A stretch of DNA of 64,000 bases from Coenobita brevimanus (GCA_032717465.1 CM064665.1:26251511-26315510), one strand, 5' to 3'. Shown: positions 29,785 to 40,646, numbered from the stretch's first letter. Notes: generated from the sequence alone by a model not told the origin. Numbers and translations: made by a program.

Positions 29785-30035
29785 TTGTGGCCCTAGTTTT
29801 ATCCAGATGTAAACTCAGTGGACTGCAGGCTTAGGGTACACCAAGGAGGTATGCACTCCGTTATTGTTGTTGTTGAAGTTTGTATAGGCCTAATTTGGAT
29901 GTAAACTTGGTGGACTGCAGACTGAAACTGGTCATCTCCTGTAGCCACCATCCTCCCTTTTGTGGATAGGGATGGAGTTAAGGGACATATGTATAGGTAG
30001 TTGTTATATCAGTGCTACCACATGAAGGCACCCAC
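29785..30035 (+). repeat. Family G copy 4 (partly duplicated)
   Basis: The start GTGGACTGCAGGCTTAGG occurs, then a second start TGGTGGACTGCAGACTGAAA, then CACATGAAGGCACCCACC, passing into a CCACACCA tract at 30030-30090. Confidence 0.7.
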
Positions 30036-30144
30036 CACCACACCACACCACACCACATCACACCACCACCATGTAACACCACACCACACTTTAGAGCAAG
30101 GGTATAGATGGTGTGAAGAGCGTGTGTGGATATTTATACTATTT

Positions 30145-30205
30145 GAAATCAGGATTCCAGGGGCTTGAATGGGGAGTGAATGAGTGTGTGGCCCATTTAT
30201 TTAGG
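30145..30205 (-). repeat. Family H fragment
   Basis: AGGATTCCAGGGGCTTGAAT and GAGTGTGTGGCCCATTTA. Confidence 0.6.
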
Positions 30206-30219
30206 CTTTTGGTTAGTTT

Positions 30220-30221
<2 letters not shown>

Positions 30222-30273
<52 letters not shown>

Positions 30274-30328
30274 CTTAGGTGGGAAAAAGAAGTCCAGATG
30301 ATGATGATGATGATGATGATGATGAAAG
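30222..30328. repeat. CT and GAT microsatellites
   Basis: CT run at 30222-30268 and GAT run at 30297-30325. Confidence 0.95.
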
Positions 30329-30339
30329 TGTTGGTAGGA

Positions 30340-30475
30340 TGAGTGAGTGAGGAGAGGATGGAGAATGAGAGACTGACTAGGAGAGTGTGAGTGAGGTGGA
30401 GAGGGAGAATGAGAGGGGGAAATAGAGGGATGAGATGGAGAGGTTTGTGAATGAAGGTGGTGTGAGTTGGATAGA
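30340..30475 (+). mobile_element. LINE-2 3' fragment n
   Basis: GAGGAGAGGATGGAGAATGA, GACTAGGAGAGTGTGAGTGA, GGTGTGAGTTGGATAGATAG. It lacks the FVCGHP codons and runs straight into GATA units that continue as the large array to 31345. Confidence 0.8.
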
Positions 30476-31345
30476 TAGATAGATAGATAGATGGATGGAT
30501 AGATGCAGATGTAGAAGGACTGACAGACATAAAATAGACAGGCAGGTAGATAGATAGATAGATAGATAGATGGATGGATGGATAGATGCAGACATAAAGA
30601 CTGACACAAAATAGATAAGCAGGTAGATAGATATGTAGATAGATAGACATGGAAATATAGGTAGGTTTACAGATAGATAGATAGATAGATGCCAAAGTAA
30701 TAAGAATATCAGGCATATAACAGTTAATAAGAGTACTGTACATGGATAGATACAGGTGGATAGACAGACATAGATAGATAGACAGATAGATAAATAGATA
30801 GATAGATAGATAGATGGATAGATGCCAAAGTAATAAGAATATCAGACACATAACAGTTAATAAGAGTACTGTACATGGATAGATACAGGTGGATAGACAG
30901 ACAGACAGATAGATAGACAGATAGATAAATAGATAGATAAATAGATAGATAGATAGATAGATGCCAAAGTAATAAGAATATCAGACATAACAGTTAATAA
31001 GAGTACTGTACATGGATAGATACAGGTGGATAGACAGACAGATAGATAGATAGATAGACAGATAGATAGATTGATGCCAAAGTACCCGGTAACAAGAATT
31101 TTAGACATAACAGTTACTAAGAATACTGTATATGGATTGATACAGGTGGATAGGCATAGATAGATAGATAGATAGACAGATAGATAGATTGATGCCAAAG
31201 TAACAAGAATTTTAGACATATAACAGTTACTAAGAATACTGTATATGGATTGATACAGGTGGATAGGCATAGATAGATAGATAGATAGATAGACAGATAG
31301 ACACATACAGATAGATAGATGGATAGATAAACAGATTCCCAAGTA
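30468..31345. repeat. GATA array with interspersed ~80-bp unit, about six rounds
   Basis: GATA/GACA runs alternate with a unique block: GATGCCAAAGTAATAAGAAT, ATCAGACATATAACAGTTA, ATAAGAGTACTGTACATGGA, TAGATACAGGTGGATAGACA. Blocks begin near 30690, 30821, 30961, 31074, 31190 and 31335. Later blocks share variants (TTTTAGACATA, GTATATGGATTG), showing stepwise segmental duplication. Confidence 0.9.
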
Positions 31346-31444
31346 ACAAGAATTTCTGATGTATAACTTAAATAGATTAAATAAGAGTATACTGTATATG
31401 TACTGGCCTGGGTATACATCTATTCATTGTTCCATCTGTTTAGT

Positions 31445-31620
31445 AGTAGTAGCCCCAGGTTCATCCAAAATGTAAACCCAGTAGACTGCAGGCTGAAATT
31501 GTCCTCCTGCAGTGCACCATCCTCCTTACCGTGGATAGGGAAGTAGTTGAGGGATGTTTGGACAACCAAGCAGTGGAGCCACCTTGTCATATCAGTGCCA
31601 CCACATGAAGGCACCCCTGT
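31445..31620 (+). repeat. Family G copy 5 (most complete)
   Basis: CCCCAGGTTCATCCAAAATG, TAAACCCAGTAGACTGCAGG, CTCCTGCAGTGCACCATCC, GATAGGGAAGTAGTTGAGGG, TATCAGTGCCACCACATGAA, GGCACCCCTG. Confidence 0.8.
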
Positions 31621-31627
31621 AAATCAC

Positions 31628-31792
31628 CAGAGGGAAACCGAGGATGAGATGGTGGGATGGAGTGGAGAGGTATATGAGAGAGGGGGTGTGAGCTGGAGGA
31701 AGGGCAGGATGATGGCAGGGGACTGGATGACATGGAGGCACTTTGTTTGTGGCCACCCCTTACGGGATTAAGGCATCTTTCTATAGATAGAT
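31628..31792 (+). mobile_element. LINE-2 3' fragment o
   Basis: GGAAACCGAGGATGAGATGG, WSGEVYERGGVSWRKG-type codons, HFVCGHPLRD, then AAGGCATCTTTCTATAGATA. Confidence 0.9.
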
Positions 31793-31839
31793 GGATAGAC
31801 TTTTAATATCAGCATTGTTTGTAAGTGGAAATTAGGGTG

Positions 31840-31990
31840 GAAGTGGCAGAATAAGTTGCTGAAGAGGAGGTGTTTGGAAATTACCTGATTCATACCTGAT
31901 ATTTAGTCTCATTAAGGTGCAAGAGGCAGAATAAGTTGCCAAAGAGGAGGTGTTTAGAAATTCCTTGATTGTGACAGGATACTTAGCCAA
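31840..31990. repeat. Partial family P MITE pieces
   Basis: AGAATAAGTTGCTGAAGAGG plus AGGTGTTTGGAAATTCC-like ends occur twice (31850, 31925); they correspond to one arm of the palindromic family. Confidence 0.5.
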
Positions 31991-32197
31991 GAAAATCAGT
32001 AAAATGTTGGAGAATATGAGACGGTTTTATCCTGTCTTACGTTTGTTTTAGTTTTTTCGTTTTATTTATTCCACGTATTTCAGTTTCTTCCTCCTGTTTT
32101 GGTGTTTGCTGTTCCCTGGCTGTAATGTCTCCTGCTCTTGAATTACTGGCATAATTTACTCCCCGGCTACAGAATTTCATCAGAGTAATTCCATATA

Positions 32198-32556
32198 CAG
32201 TGAAAGTCCTCTGATCTGGCCACCAATAATCCAAAAATCACAATGCTCTGAATTTGTCGTGGCGAAATGTTTTGAAATTTTTTGGTCTTTTTCCAATTTC
32301 TCTGGGCATTATTTAAGGCTTTATCTGGCTTGAACTTGCCTTTGGACTTGGATGTTCCTGCCTGCAACTGTTCATCTACACTTCTATGCATTTCCAGTAA
32401 GTAAAACAATAACCCATATCATTTTAAGTGTTTATTTAATGATCATGTATATATTTCTAATGTTTTCAAAGGGCCCTCCCAATATTCCGACAAAACCAGT
32501 ACAGTAGTCCAAAAGACCCTCGGTCCCCTGCGATTCGGAATACAGGACACTCACTG
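32198..32556. mobile_element. Tigger/pogo-like element, decayed
   Basis: The left end TA|CAGTGAAAGTCCTCTGATC and right end (inverse) CAGTGAGTGTCCTGTATTCC|TA are imperfect inverted repeats flanked by TA. CAGT ends with TA targets and a TCCG/TCTGG-like continuation are typical of pogo/Tigger DNA transposons. No transposase was found, only short open frames. Confidence 0.55.
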
Positions 32557-32727
32557 TATATAATTTGCTCTCCTGTAAAACTGTTGTCACTACATTTAAA
32601 GCTGTATATGAACATAGGAGCAGTTTACACGTAGTATGCTGTTGTTTATTACTAAGTAGTCAGGATGTGCAGTGAAGGGATAGGGTGGAAACAGTTCATA
32701 ATCATATATAATCACTTCTTTCTGTGG

Positions 32728-32945
32728 TGGTAGGTGGTGGCAACCATCATCCACTCACTTGATGTAGTGCTGCCTAATTCTTCCTTCACATTTATCATTT
32801 TTGTTTTTTTCCCTGTTTCTCCCATCCTTCTTGCTACTTTTCCTTCCACTTCAGGTGGCTTTACACTGAGTGAGAAGCCTAATGGTTTCCTGTACCCCAG
32901 GAAACCATTTATAATGCTGGGTGGTAACCATATAACCAAATAATG
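32728..32945 (+). repeat. SINE-X copy 3 (5' part)
   Basis: GGTGGCAACCATCATCCACTC, TGATGTAGTGCTGC, TTTACACTGAGTGAGAAGCC, TGGTTTCCTGTACCCCAGG, GGTGGTAACCATATAACC. It stops where copies 1 and 2 continue with GGCGCCTGG. Confidence 0.75.
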
Positions 32946-33329
32946 GGGTGATGTGGAGCCTGCTGTGGTGCCCCTGTTAACTGGGTGAAGGGACATAAAT
33001 GCAGTGTCCATCCAGGAACCAAACCTCCACACCCTTCCCCTTGGGCCTCACTGGCCACTGTAGGGAAACATTGGTTCACTGCATGGGATGGTCCTGCAGG
33101 GGCAGTTGCTTGCCTGCAGTTGATGGGTCTGCTTGGCCACACACAGGGTTACTCAACAACTACTAGTACTCTTGACAAACACATGTACATTCTGATGTTT
33201 ATGGGAAGTCATGAATGTTATTTTAATAATTGATTACTATAGTATTTCTTGCTGAGAATCCTGATTGATCCATTATGCATGATACTTTTTTGCTGAGCAT
33301 ACACTAGATGATTTATGCTGATAGTGTAG

Positions 33330-33375
33330 GGTAGGTGATGATGATGATGATGATGATGATAATGATAATACAGTA
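33330..33375. repeat. GAT/AAT microsatellite
   Basis: GATGAT run ending in AATGATAATA. Confidence 0.9.
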
Positions 33376-33689
33376 TTTGGTATGCCAGAAAGAACACATT
33401 ACTGGGTTTGGTAAGTCATAATGATGTGTATCAGTATTAATGTCTGCAAGAGTGAGGTAGCAGATTTATGCTGTTAGTGTATGGTGGTGATGAATATATG
33501 TGTGTGTAAATAATAAGCAAAGAGTTGGCCTATATTAGACAGCCAGTTAAGTCATAGCAGTGAGGAATATTGCTTTGGGTAGTGTGGGTGTAGATGTAGA
33601 AGGCTTTTGAAGTGTTGGGTGAGAAATATACTTTATTATAATATTTCCTGTCATGTGCAGTCCATACTAAAGTGCATTCACCTCTTCAC

Positions 33690-35290
33690 GCTTAATGTCA
33701 GGGCTGGATTCAAAGTTATATAATGTGGCATAGCAGAGTGAGGTGCATAATATCCTTCATTTGTGGGTGATAAGATGTACCTTTGTCCTTTACCTCACAT
33801 TCAAGGATCTGTGAGAGCATCAGGCAGTAACTTTCTTGTCTCTGCTTCACGGAGTTCTTTTGTCTGTGTGTCATGGCTGGATTCAGAGATATTTAATGTG
33901 ATGTAGTGGAGTTAGGTGCATAATAACATTGATGTGTGGGTTATAATATGACCCATTGACCTTTACGTCATATTTCAAGTGTAGTGGTATCAGAGGTAGA
34001 CTGCGAGATAATGCTGATTTTATGTGTACAGCGTGCCGGGGTGAGCAGGTGGAGACTGTCAGACATGAAAGGATTGAACTTGCTGGTGAATCTCTTGAGT
34101 GTGTGGAAGAGTTTTGTTATTTGGGAGACATGTTTTGTGCTGGAGGTGGGGCTGGAGCTAGCCCTGTGGCTAGGGTGAGAAGTGGTTGGAAGAAGTTCAC
34201 GGAGCTCTTGCCTCTCCTGACATTGAGAGGGCTCTCCCTACGTGCTAAGGGGTCTTTGTATGCAGCATGTGTTAGGAGTGTAATGCTGTATGGCAGTGAG
34301 ACCTGAGAAGTGAAGGAGGAAGATATTCGCCGGCTCAGACGTACAGAAATGACAATGATTAGGTGGATGTGCAGTGCGTCCCTGCGTCCAAGGCCTGGAG
34401 GGGCTGGGTTTGCAATGGAAGAGTTGAGAGGTAGGATGGGACTGGAGTGTATTGGTGTTGTGATGAGGAGAGGTAGATTGAGGTGGTTTGGACATGTGGA
34501 GAGGATGGGGGATGATAATTGGTAAGGTGAGAAGTGTTAATATTGGGGGTGGGGTTATGAGGGGTAGACCGAGAAAGACATGGGATGAGGTCATTAAGCG
34601 TGACCTTAGGGTTAAGGGACTGAACAGGGAGGCTGCAATGGATCGTGCAGCGTGGAGAGCCACCATTAGGTGACCAAGGCCGACACATGCAAGCATGTTG
34701 GAGCCTTTAAAAACGAAAACGAAAACGAAAAACGAAAACGATCTGAGAGCAGTAGGTATATAATTCTCTTGTCTCTGCTTCACGGAGCTCTTTTGTCTGT
34801 GTGTCATGGCTGGATTCATAGATGTTTAATGTGATGTAGTGGAGTTAGGTGCATATTATCATTGATGTGTGGGTTATGATATGAACCTTTGTCCTTTACC
34901 TCACATTTCAAGTGTATCTGAGAGCAGTAGGTATATAATTCTCTTGTCTCTGTTTCATGGAGTTCTTTTGCCTGTGTGTCGTGGCTGGATTCATAGATGT
35001 TTAATGTGACATAGTAGAGTTAGATGCATATTATCATTCATATGTGGGTGAATATTGTGAACCTTTGTCCATAATATCACTTGGAATTCCTCTGTTTTGT
35101 CTCTGGATTGGTCTGCCCTGCTTGTGTGTCATGGCTGGATTCATAGATGTTTAATGTGATGTAGTGGAGTTAGGTGCATCTTATCATTGATGTGTGGGTG
35201 ATAATATGTACCTTTGTTAACTGTGTCACATTCAAGCATCTGTAAGTCCAGCAAGGGAAAATTCTTGTGTGTGTGTTATGGCTGGATTCA
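33690..35290. repeat. ~170-bp tandem repeat array, about six units, split by LINE-3
   Basis: Landmarks per unit: TCTGAGAGCAGTAGGTAT, TCTGCTTCACGGAGCTC, GTGTGTCATGGCTGGATTCA, AGATGTTTAATGTGATGTAG, TGGAGTTAGGTGCATATTA, GTGTGGGTTATAATATG and CCTTTACCTCACATTTCAAG. Units lie before 33983 and after 34741, so the array pre-dates the LINE-3 insertion. Confidence 0.85.
33984..34741 (+). pseudogene. LINE-3 copy 2 with AAAACG tail
   Basis: Reads RGRLRDNADFMCTACRGEQ, LECVEEFCYLGDMFCAGGG, RSGWKKFTELLPLLTLRGLS, YAACVRSVMLYGSETW (TGG now TGA near 34303), IRRLRRTEMTMIRWMCSASL, RMGLECIGVVMRRGRLRWFG, HVERMGDDNW, RGRPRKTWDEV, then a tail of GAAAACGAAAACG units. These are C-terminal LINE ORF2 features (YLG; LxYGSETW; WFGHVERM; GRPRKTW). 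Dead: at least one nonsense and one frameshift near 34525. Boundaries are exact because the ~170-bp array supplies the empty site. Confidence 0.9.
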
Positions 35291-35309
35291 TTGGCCCGTA
35301 GTCTTGTCA

Positions 35310-35492
35310 GTTGAGGAAGCTCCCTAACACCATTCCCATAGTGATTTATTTTGCTCTTTACACCTTGCCATCCTCATTAGTGTTGCTTAAATCAGTCCAG
35401 TTTCACCATACTCTGCATAAATATTGTAGAAAACTATATTAGCCAGCCGTATCCCAAAATAAATCAGTAAAGGGATGGTGTTAGGGATCTGT
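35310..35492. mobile_element. Family P MITE copy 4
   Basis: GAGGAAGCTCCCTAACACC at the left, AAAGGGATGGTGTTAGGGAT at the right, interior CACCATACTCTGCATAAATA and ATTAGCCAGCCGTATCCC. Confidence 0.8.
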
Positions 35493-35569
35493 ATATGCAT
35501 CTTCATCCACTACATCATAGTGAAATGTAGTAGAGTGAGATGTATATTGTCACTGATGTGTGGGTGATA

Positions 35570-35746
35570 GGTTTCTTAACACCTTTTCTTTGGTGATTTA
35601 CTTTCCCTATTACTCATACATCATAATATTCTCATGCATGTTGTGTATATGCTTTTATTAACATAGTATTGATCAGTAACATGCAAGAGGATGTTAAGGT
35701 GTAAGGTGCAGAATAAGTTACTAAGGAAGAGGTGTTAGGAAGTCAA
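35570..35746. mobile_element. Family P MITE copy 5
   Basis: GGTTTCTTAACACCTTTTC at the left and GGAAGAGGTGTTAGGAAGTC at the right; interior AACATGCAAGAGGATGTTAA. It lies about 80 bases from copy 4. Confidence 0.75.
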
Positions 35747-35784
35747 CAAAGCCACTGACAGTATAACCCATGCACTGGATACTT

Positions 35785-35935
35785 TTGATAGATAGATAGA
35801 TATAGATAGAAAAATACAGTAAATAATAGATAGGTAAATAGATAGAAAGATACAGTAGGTAGATAGATAGATAGATAGATAGGTAGGTAGATAGATAGAT
35901 AAATAGATAGATAGATATAGATAGATTCCTGCATC
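35785..35935. repeat. GATA microsatellite
   Basis: GATA units with AAAT and AGGT interruptions, about 150 bases, abutting the family P copy. Confidence 0.95.
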
Positions 35936-36327
35936 AACCACACTATTATATTGAGCAAAGGGTAATATAGTAGTAGTGAGGAGGGTTACTGAAGGCTGTA
36001 TTAATCCATGTTTATCTATATTATTACTGATGCAAAACTCTTCTATTCAGCTCAGGAAAAACACTGCTAAACACACCCCAGTAGTGAGATATTTAGTGTG
36101 TTTTTTCCACAGCGTCACCACACGGAGGGTATTGGTGTTTGCAAGTAGGCGATGTTTGTAGGATGGAGGTAGGGTTTGTGAGGCTTTGAATAATTGTATG
36201 GCTTTGTCACTGAGCATATTGTTGGTGGTTTATATATGTTAAGTTAGGCTGCAGTTATTGTTTTGCATTGTAAGGTATGTTCTTAATATGTGTTCTTAAG
36301 TTAGTTTATATATGTTGTTATGTTGAT

Positions 36328-36472
36328 GGAGGGATGGAGTGGAGAGGTATATGAGAGAGGGGGGTGTGAGCTGGGAGCAGGGCAGTGAAATGGCAGGGGT
36401 CCAAGCAACATGGAGGTGATTTGTTTGTAGCCACCCCTTACAGGATTAAGGTGTCTGGCAGTAGATAGATAG
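36328..36472 (+). mobile_element. LINE-2 3' fragment p
   Basis: GATGGAGGGATGGAGTGGAG, YMRE GGVSWEQGSE-type codons, CACCCCTTACAGGATTAAGG, GTGTCTGGCAGTAGATAGAT. It is inserted in sequence that repeats TAAGTTAGTTTATATATG on both sides, so the target was a short tandem repeat. Confidence 0.9.
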
Positions 36473-36699
36473 AAGTTAGTTACATGTTAAGTTAGTTTAT
36501 ATATGTTGTTAAGTTAGTTTATATATGGTGTTAAGTTAGGTTTGAAGTTATGTTTTGCAAGAGTTAGGATTGGTGGTGCTGGAATGCGTGTCCCATTTCA
36601 CTGGTGCTGCTGTTGGTGGTTGGTTAGGTAGTAGATGGGTGGCAACCATTGTCCCTGGGAGGCACTACCATGGCAGTGGTGTGGGGGCAGTATCCTGGT

Positions 36700-36900
36700 A
36701 CCTGGCCTTGCACAACACTCTCAGGCGGGGAACTCAGCCACATTTACACAGCAGTCAGAGTCCTGGATCAGACTGCTACACATACACATCTCTTGTACAT
36801 AATCAAAGTCTATTCACTGGGGTGGGTTGAATATGTTAGCCTGGCACAGCACTCTCAGGCGGGGAACTCAGCCACATTTAAACAGTAGTCATAGTCACGG
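36700..36900. repeat. ~60-bp duplication
   Basis: CACTCTCAGGCGGGGAACTC followed by AGCCACATTTA occurs at about 36717 and 36851. Confidence 0.8.
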
Positions 36901-36919
36901 CTGAGACTACGCTTAGGAA

Positions 36920-37375
36920 TCAGCTAATCTGAAAGGGGTTAGGGATGTTTGTCAGGTTAGAGTAAACACACTATAGTTATGGCAGCTAGAAGAGGGTAGG
37001 GATCATTATCAGGTGAAAATAAATGCACTACAGTTGATTGGAATAGGCCATGAACTAAGCTGAAAGGGGTTAGGGATCTTTACCAAGTTATAATAAATGC
37101 AATACAGTTGATTAGGCCATGAACTAAGCTGAAAGGGGTTAGGAATCATTGTCAGGTTATAATAAATGCAATACAGTTGATTAGGCCATGAACTAAGCTG
37201 AAAGGGGTTAGGGATCATTGTCAGGTTATAATAAATGCAATACAGTTGATTAGGCCATGAACTAAGCTGAAAGGGGTTAGGGATCATTGCCAGGTTATAA
37301 TAAATGCAATACAGTTGATTAGGCCATGAACTAAGCTGAAAGGGGTTAGGGATCATTGCCAGGTTAAACACACTA
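36920..37375. repeat. ~61-bp minisatellite of family D, about six copies
   Basis: Unit: GAACTAAGCTGAAAGGGGTT, AGGGATCATTGCCAGGTTAT, AATAAATGCAATACAGTTGA, TTAGGCCAT. The first two units differ most. The minus-strand repeat protein (PNPFQLSSWPNQLYCIYYN) is a translation of this array, not a gene. Confidence 0.95.
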
Positions 37376-37529
37376 ACGAGTCAACAAGTGTAGAATGGCT
37401 GACGTGTGCGTGTGTAGCCAAGACCTTCAAAATCATATATGTAATGTTGTTGAACGTTTGCCCAGTTTTGTGTGTAATGATTTCTTGTGTTTGGTGCCTA
37501 CTTCCTGCATCTCTCAGGTGGAAATTTGC

Positions 37530-37530
<1 letters not shown>

Positions 37531-37557
<27 letters not shown>
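37531..37557. repeat. GAT microsatellite
   Basis: Nine GAT units. Confidence 0.95.
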
Positions 37558-37560
<3 letters not shown>

Positions 37561-37664
37561 CTTTTGTATTGTTATGATAGTTCTCATTTTTTCTGGCTCT
37601 GGGTCCTGTCTTACCCAGTCTTCTGTGTGGGAATTAGGGTTACAATGATGAAATAATTTGTGTT

Positions 37665-37667
<3 letters not shown>

Positions 37668-37707
<40 letters not shown>
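37668..37707. repeat. GA microsatellite
   Basis: About 20 GA units ending at the left edge of the Tigger-like element. Confidence 0.95.
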
Positions 37708-37711
37708 AGTA

Positions 37712-37979
37712 CAGTGCAATTCCCAAAATCCGAAATTCAAATATTCAAAAAATACCAGTTTTCCAAAAGGTTCAAGGAAGAGTCATTGTGCCAAAAAATT
37801 TCATGACAGAACATATTTGCCGCCAGAAAATGTCTTGGTCTAGTTTCCAGGGTCACTGTACAGTCATGTAAGGCGGCTCAGACTGGACTGGCATGAACCG
37901 TGTACAGTACGTGATTCAGTAATTTTTTGCACTGTGGGTTTATTTCCATGGATGAGAGAGAGAGAAAGAGAGAGTGATT

Positions 37980-38018
<39 letters not shown>

Positions 38019-38212
38019 GAAAAAAGTGTTTGTTGTTGAATTTTCCCACCTGGCCATCAAAACCGTGATTATGGACTAAATTAAAGACTGAGTACAATTA
38101 TTTTTCAAAGGAGTACAAGCAGGTGGGTGTCCAGACTTATAACTGATGGCAAAGATAGGCAATTCCAGGCACCTCTTTATCCTAACTATTTCGGATTTTG
38201 GGAATTGCACTG
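37712..38212. mobile_element. Tigger/pogo-like MITE with perfect 24-bp inverted ends
   Basis: The left end TA|CAGTGCAATTCCCAAAATC and the right end are exact reverse complements for 24 bp, with TA on both outer sides. The element is 501 bp, with a GA microsatellite (37957-38013) inside and no transposase. Ends beginning CAGT with a conserved ATCCGAA core and a TA target are the pogo/Tigger hallmark within Tc1-mariner. Perfect ends suggest fairly recent activity. Confidence 0.85.
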
Positions 38213-38345
38213 TATGGGGGGGTATAAAATGATTAACCTGGGGAAAGCCACATCCAGAGCATTATTCTTCCCTTAATCCTTCACTGGGTATTGGTTCTGC
38301 CCTCAAGGTTCACATTTACCTTTTCTCCTTCAGTAATATCAGGAA

Positions 38346-38690
38346 AGTAAGATTGGTATAGGAAAATGTACAGCTTCATAACATTCCTCCTTAAAGAGCA
38401 ACATAACATTTTTCCTGGAGATAAGATTGGTATAGGAGATAAGATTGGTATAGGAGATAGGTATATAAGATTAGATTGGTATAGGAGATAAGATTGGTAT
38501 AGGAGATAGGTATATAAGATAAGATTGGTATAGGAGATAGGTATATAAGATAAGATTGGTATAGGAGATAAGATTGGTATAGGAGATAAGATTGGTATAG
38601 GAGATAGGTATATAAGATAAGATTGGTATAGGAGAATGTAGAGTTTCATAACATTCCTCCTTAAAGAGCAACATAACATTTTTCCTTCAA
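38346..38690. repeat. Minisatellite between two ~75-bp direct repeats
   Basis: AAGATTGGTATAGGA..ATGTA plus TTCATAACATTCCTCC and AGAGCAACATAACATTTT occurs at 38346-38420 and 38619-38690. Between them are about a dozen units of GATAAGATTGGTATAGGA and GATAGGTATATAA. Confidence 0.9.
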
Positions 38691-39570
38691 TAAAAGTCCT
38701 CAGGAGTTAACTTGACAAAATATCAAAGGTCAGCCATATACAACAAAAGATTAAACTAAACCAATAAGGTCAGGAGTTAAGCAGTGCAAAAAATACCTGG
38801 GTTAAATCATATTGAATATTAAGATTAAATTTGTCCCTGTAGTTAAGAGTCGTTGGGTGTTAAATAGAAAGAACTACCAAAGTGAAATCACAGCCATAAA
38901 AGAATTAATAGTATTGTTAACCTTTTGACTCCATACAGCTTCTCTGTTGAATAAAATCATGAGGACACAACCAAAACATAGTAATGGAACTAAATTATAC
39001 CATGGCTGTTGAACTGCTAAGAATTTTGTCTCAGAATAAAATTGCCAGGAAGTAATCCACAGTTGATACAAAGTCAGACAGATGATGTAAAGGAATTGTT
39101 AACATTTTACCTGCCATATACAGGCTGGCTCATATTTAACACTGCACAGTCCACTCTGGTGGCCAGTTTCTCTTGTGTTGGCATGGCTAAGTGTTATCAG
39201 CATCTACACTGTCTACTTTGCATCATTAATTTCTTACTCCCAGAGCCACACCCACACCAGCAGGCTGAGCTATCCCCTTAATACACAAGATATTGCCACA
39301 TGCTTTGCTGGTGGAGTGCTTTATATGGGTCATCCTGTATATAACAATTATTTTAACTCTATACCATATATTTCTTCACAATAAAAATGTCATAATTTAA
39401 TGGGAACCAAATACCCAGTGAGGGGTTGGGGGGGGGAGGGAAGAATGTACCTGGATGTGGTTCTTTACATGTACACCTCATGAGATGTTTAGTACAATTA
39501 TATGTAATGTTTATTCAGTCAGAGCCTTATAGTTAAAACAGTGTGTGTCAGGGTATCTGATCTCCAATTT
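38690..39570. other. Unique-looking sequence
   Basis: No exon or repeat family recognised. A G-rich run lies at 39423-39440. Confidence 0.4.
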
Positions 39571-39581
39571 TGATCACTTGT

Positions 39582-39722
39582 CTATCCATCTATCTATTGC
39601 CAGATGCCCCAATCCTGTAAGGGGTGGCCACAAACAAATCGCCTCCATGTCGTCCTGTCCAATGCCATTTCACTGCCCTTCTCCCAGCCCACACCCCCCT
39701 CTCTCATATACCTGTCCACTCC
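39582..39722 (-). mobile_element. LINE-2 3' fragment q
   Basis: ATCTATCTATTGCCAGATGC, GGGTGGCCACAAACAAATCG, CTCTCATATACCTGTCCACT. Flanked by ATCACTTGT on both sides (39573-39581, 39723-39731), a 9-bp target duplication. Confidence 0.92.
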
Positions 39723-39937
39723 ATCACTTGTACACTTGTAAATTTTAAATGTGATCAGCGTGCATCCCAGAGTATGTACAGTAGTCAGCAGTGATATGAG
39801 AAGGACAGATCTGGGAAATTATCATAGGAATAGGTCCTTGTCCCTAACCTGGCACACTCGGTTTTAATTATATGGCTGTAAGTCCTCTTTATAGGTCTGG
39901 GATGTGTGTGGGGAAATTATTATCACTACAGTTACAA

Positions 39938-39998
39938 ATAATAATAATAATAATAATAGCAATAATAATAGTAATAATAATAATAATAATAATAATAG
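39938..39998. repeat. AAT microsatellite
   Basis: AAT units with AGC/AGT interruptions. Confidence 0.95.
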
Positions 39999-39999
39999 A

Positions 40000-40550
40000 A
40001 ATAAAACAATGGTGAGACATGCTATGTTTTATAACTGACGAGTGGGAGAAGATTCTGAATGATATTAAAAAACAAAAAATCATGCAGTCCTTTAGTGCCT
40101 CTTTTGGAACATAGGGGCCCAAGGCTAGTCTGCTTATTTCTGCACAGTCCAAACATTAAGGGGACAGTGGTCATTTATAAAAAGCTGATTTCCCAGTTTC
40201 CCCCAGTGTGCAGTCTCAGATGTATTGAAAAGGCAGTCATATTATGGATCACCCAGTCTGATTAAAGACTTATGTCTGATACAAGAAAACAGTTAATAAT
40301 TTAGAATGCATCCCTGACTTATAAAGTTCTAATATTTTGGAGAGCGTCTCTTGTGTTTTATAAATAGTTGCAATATTGTATTTTTGTACATCCCTGTCTC
40401 GTATGGGAAAATTTTGACAATTTGGAAAGCATCCCTGACCTATAAGAGGACTGACTGACTGAATTATATAAATAAGTTCTATATTATTGCTTAGTATGTT
40501 GATTCACAGCAGATTTATGATCAATTTCTTGCCGTAGCTGTGATTTCTTT
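40000..40550. other. Unique-looking sequence before the candidate exon
   Basis: AT-rich, with GCATCCCTGACTTATAA / GCATCCCTGACCTATAA repeated at 40308 and 40428. No coding support. Confidence 0.4.
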
Positions 40551-40558
40551 TTTTCAGG

Positions 40559-40637
40559 CCGGATAAGAAGAGGAGAGAGCAGAATATATCCTATGTTTCT
40601 CAGTTACGAGAAGAAGTAGATCATAAGTGTTTGTGAA
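40559..40637 (+). CDS. Candidate terminal coding exon
   Basis: A long pyrimidine tract and acceptor (GATTTCTTTTTTTCAG) is followed by an open frame, PDKKRREQNISYVSQL then REEVDHKCL, ending in TGA. A canonical AATAAA lies downstream at about 41330 with GT-rich sequence after it (AAAGTGTGTGCATGG). The lysine/arginine-rich helical composition looks protein-like, but I do not recognise the family. The gene upstream is undefined; candidate exons at 19782-22454 are on the same strand but far away. Confidence 0.35.
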
Positions 40638-40646
40638 TCCCTTGTA

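Noticed and set aside
32167..32409. 80-codon minus-strand frame with basic SKGKFKPDKALNNAQRNWKK segment
   Set aside because: It begins in flanking sequence and ends through a Tigger-like inverted end, so a conserved protein is unlikely.
36995..37371. Minus-strand repeat protein with PNPFQLSSWPNQLYCI units
   Set aside because: Direct translation of a 61-bp minisatellite related to family D, which is non-coding elsewhere.
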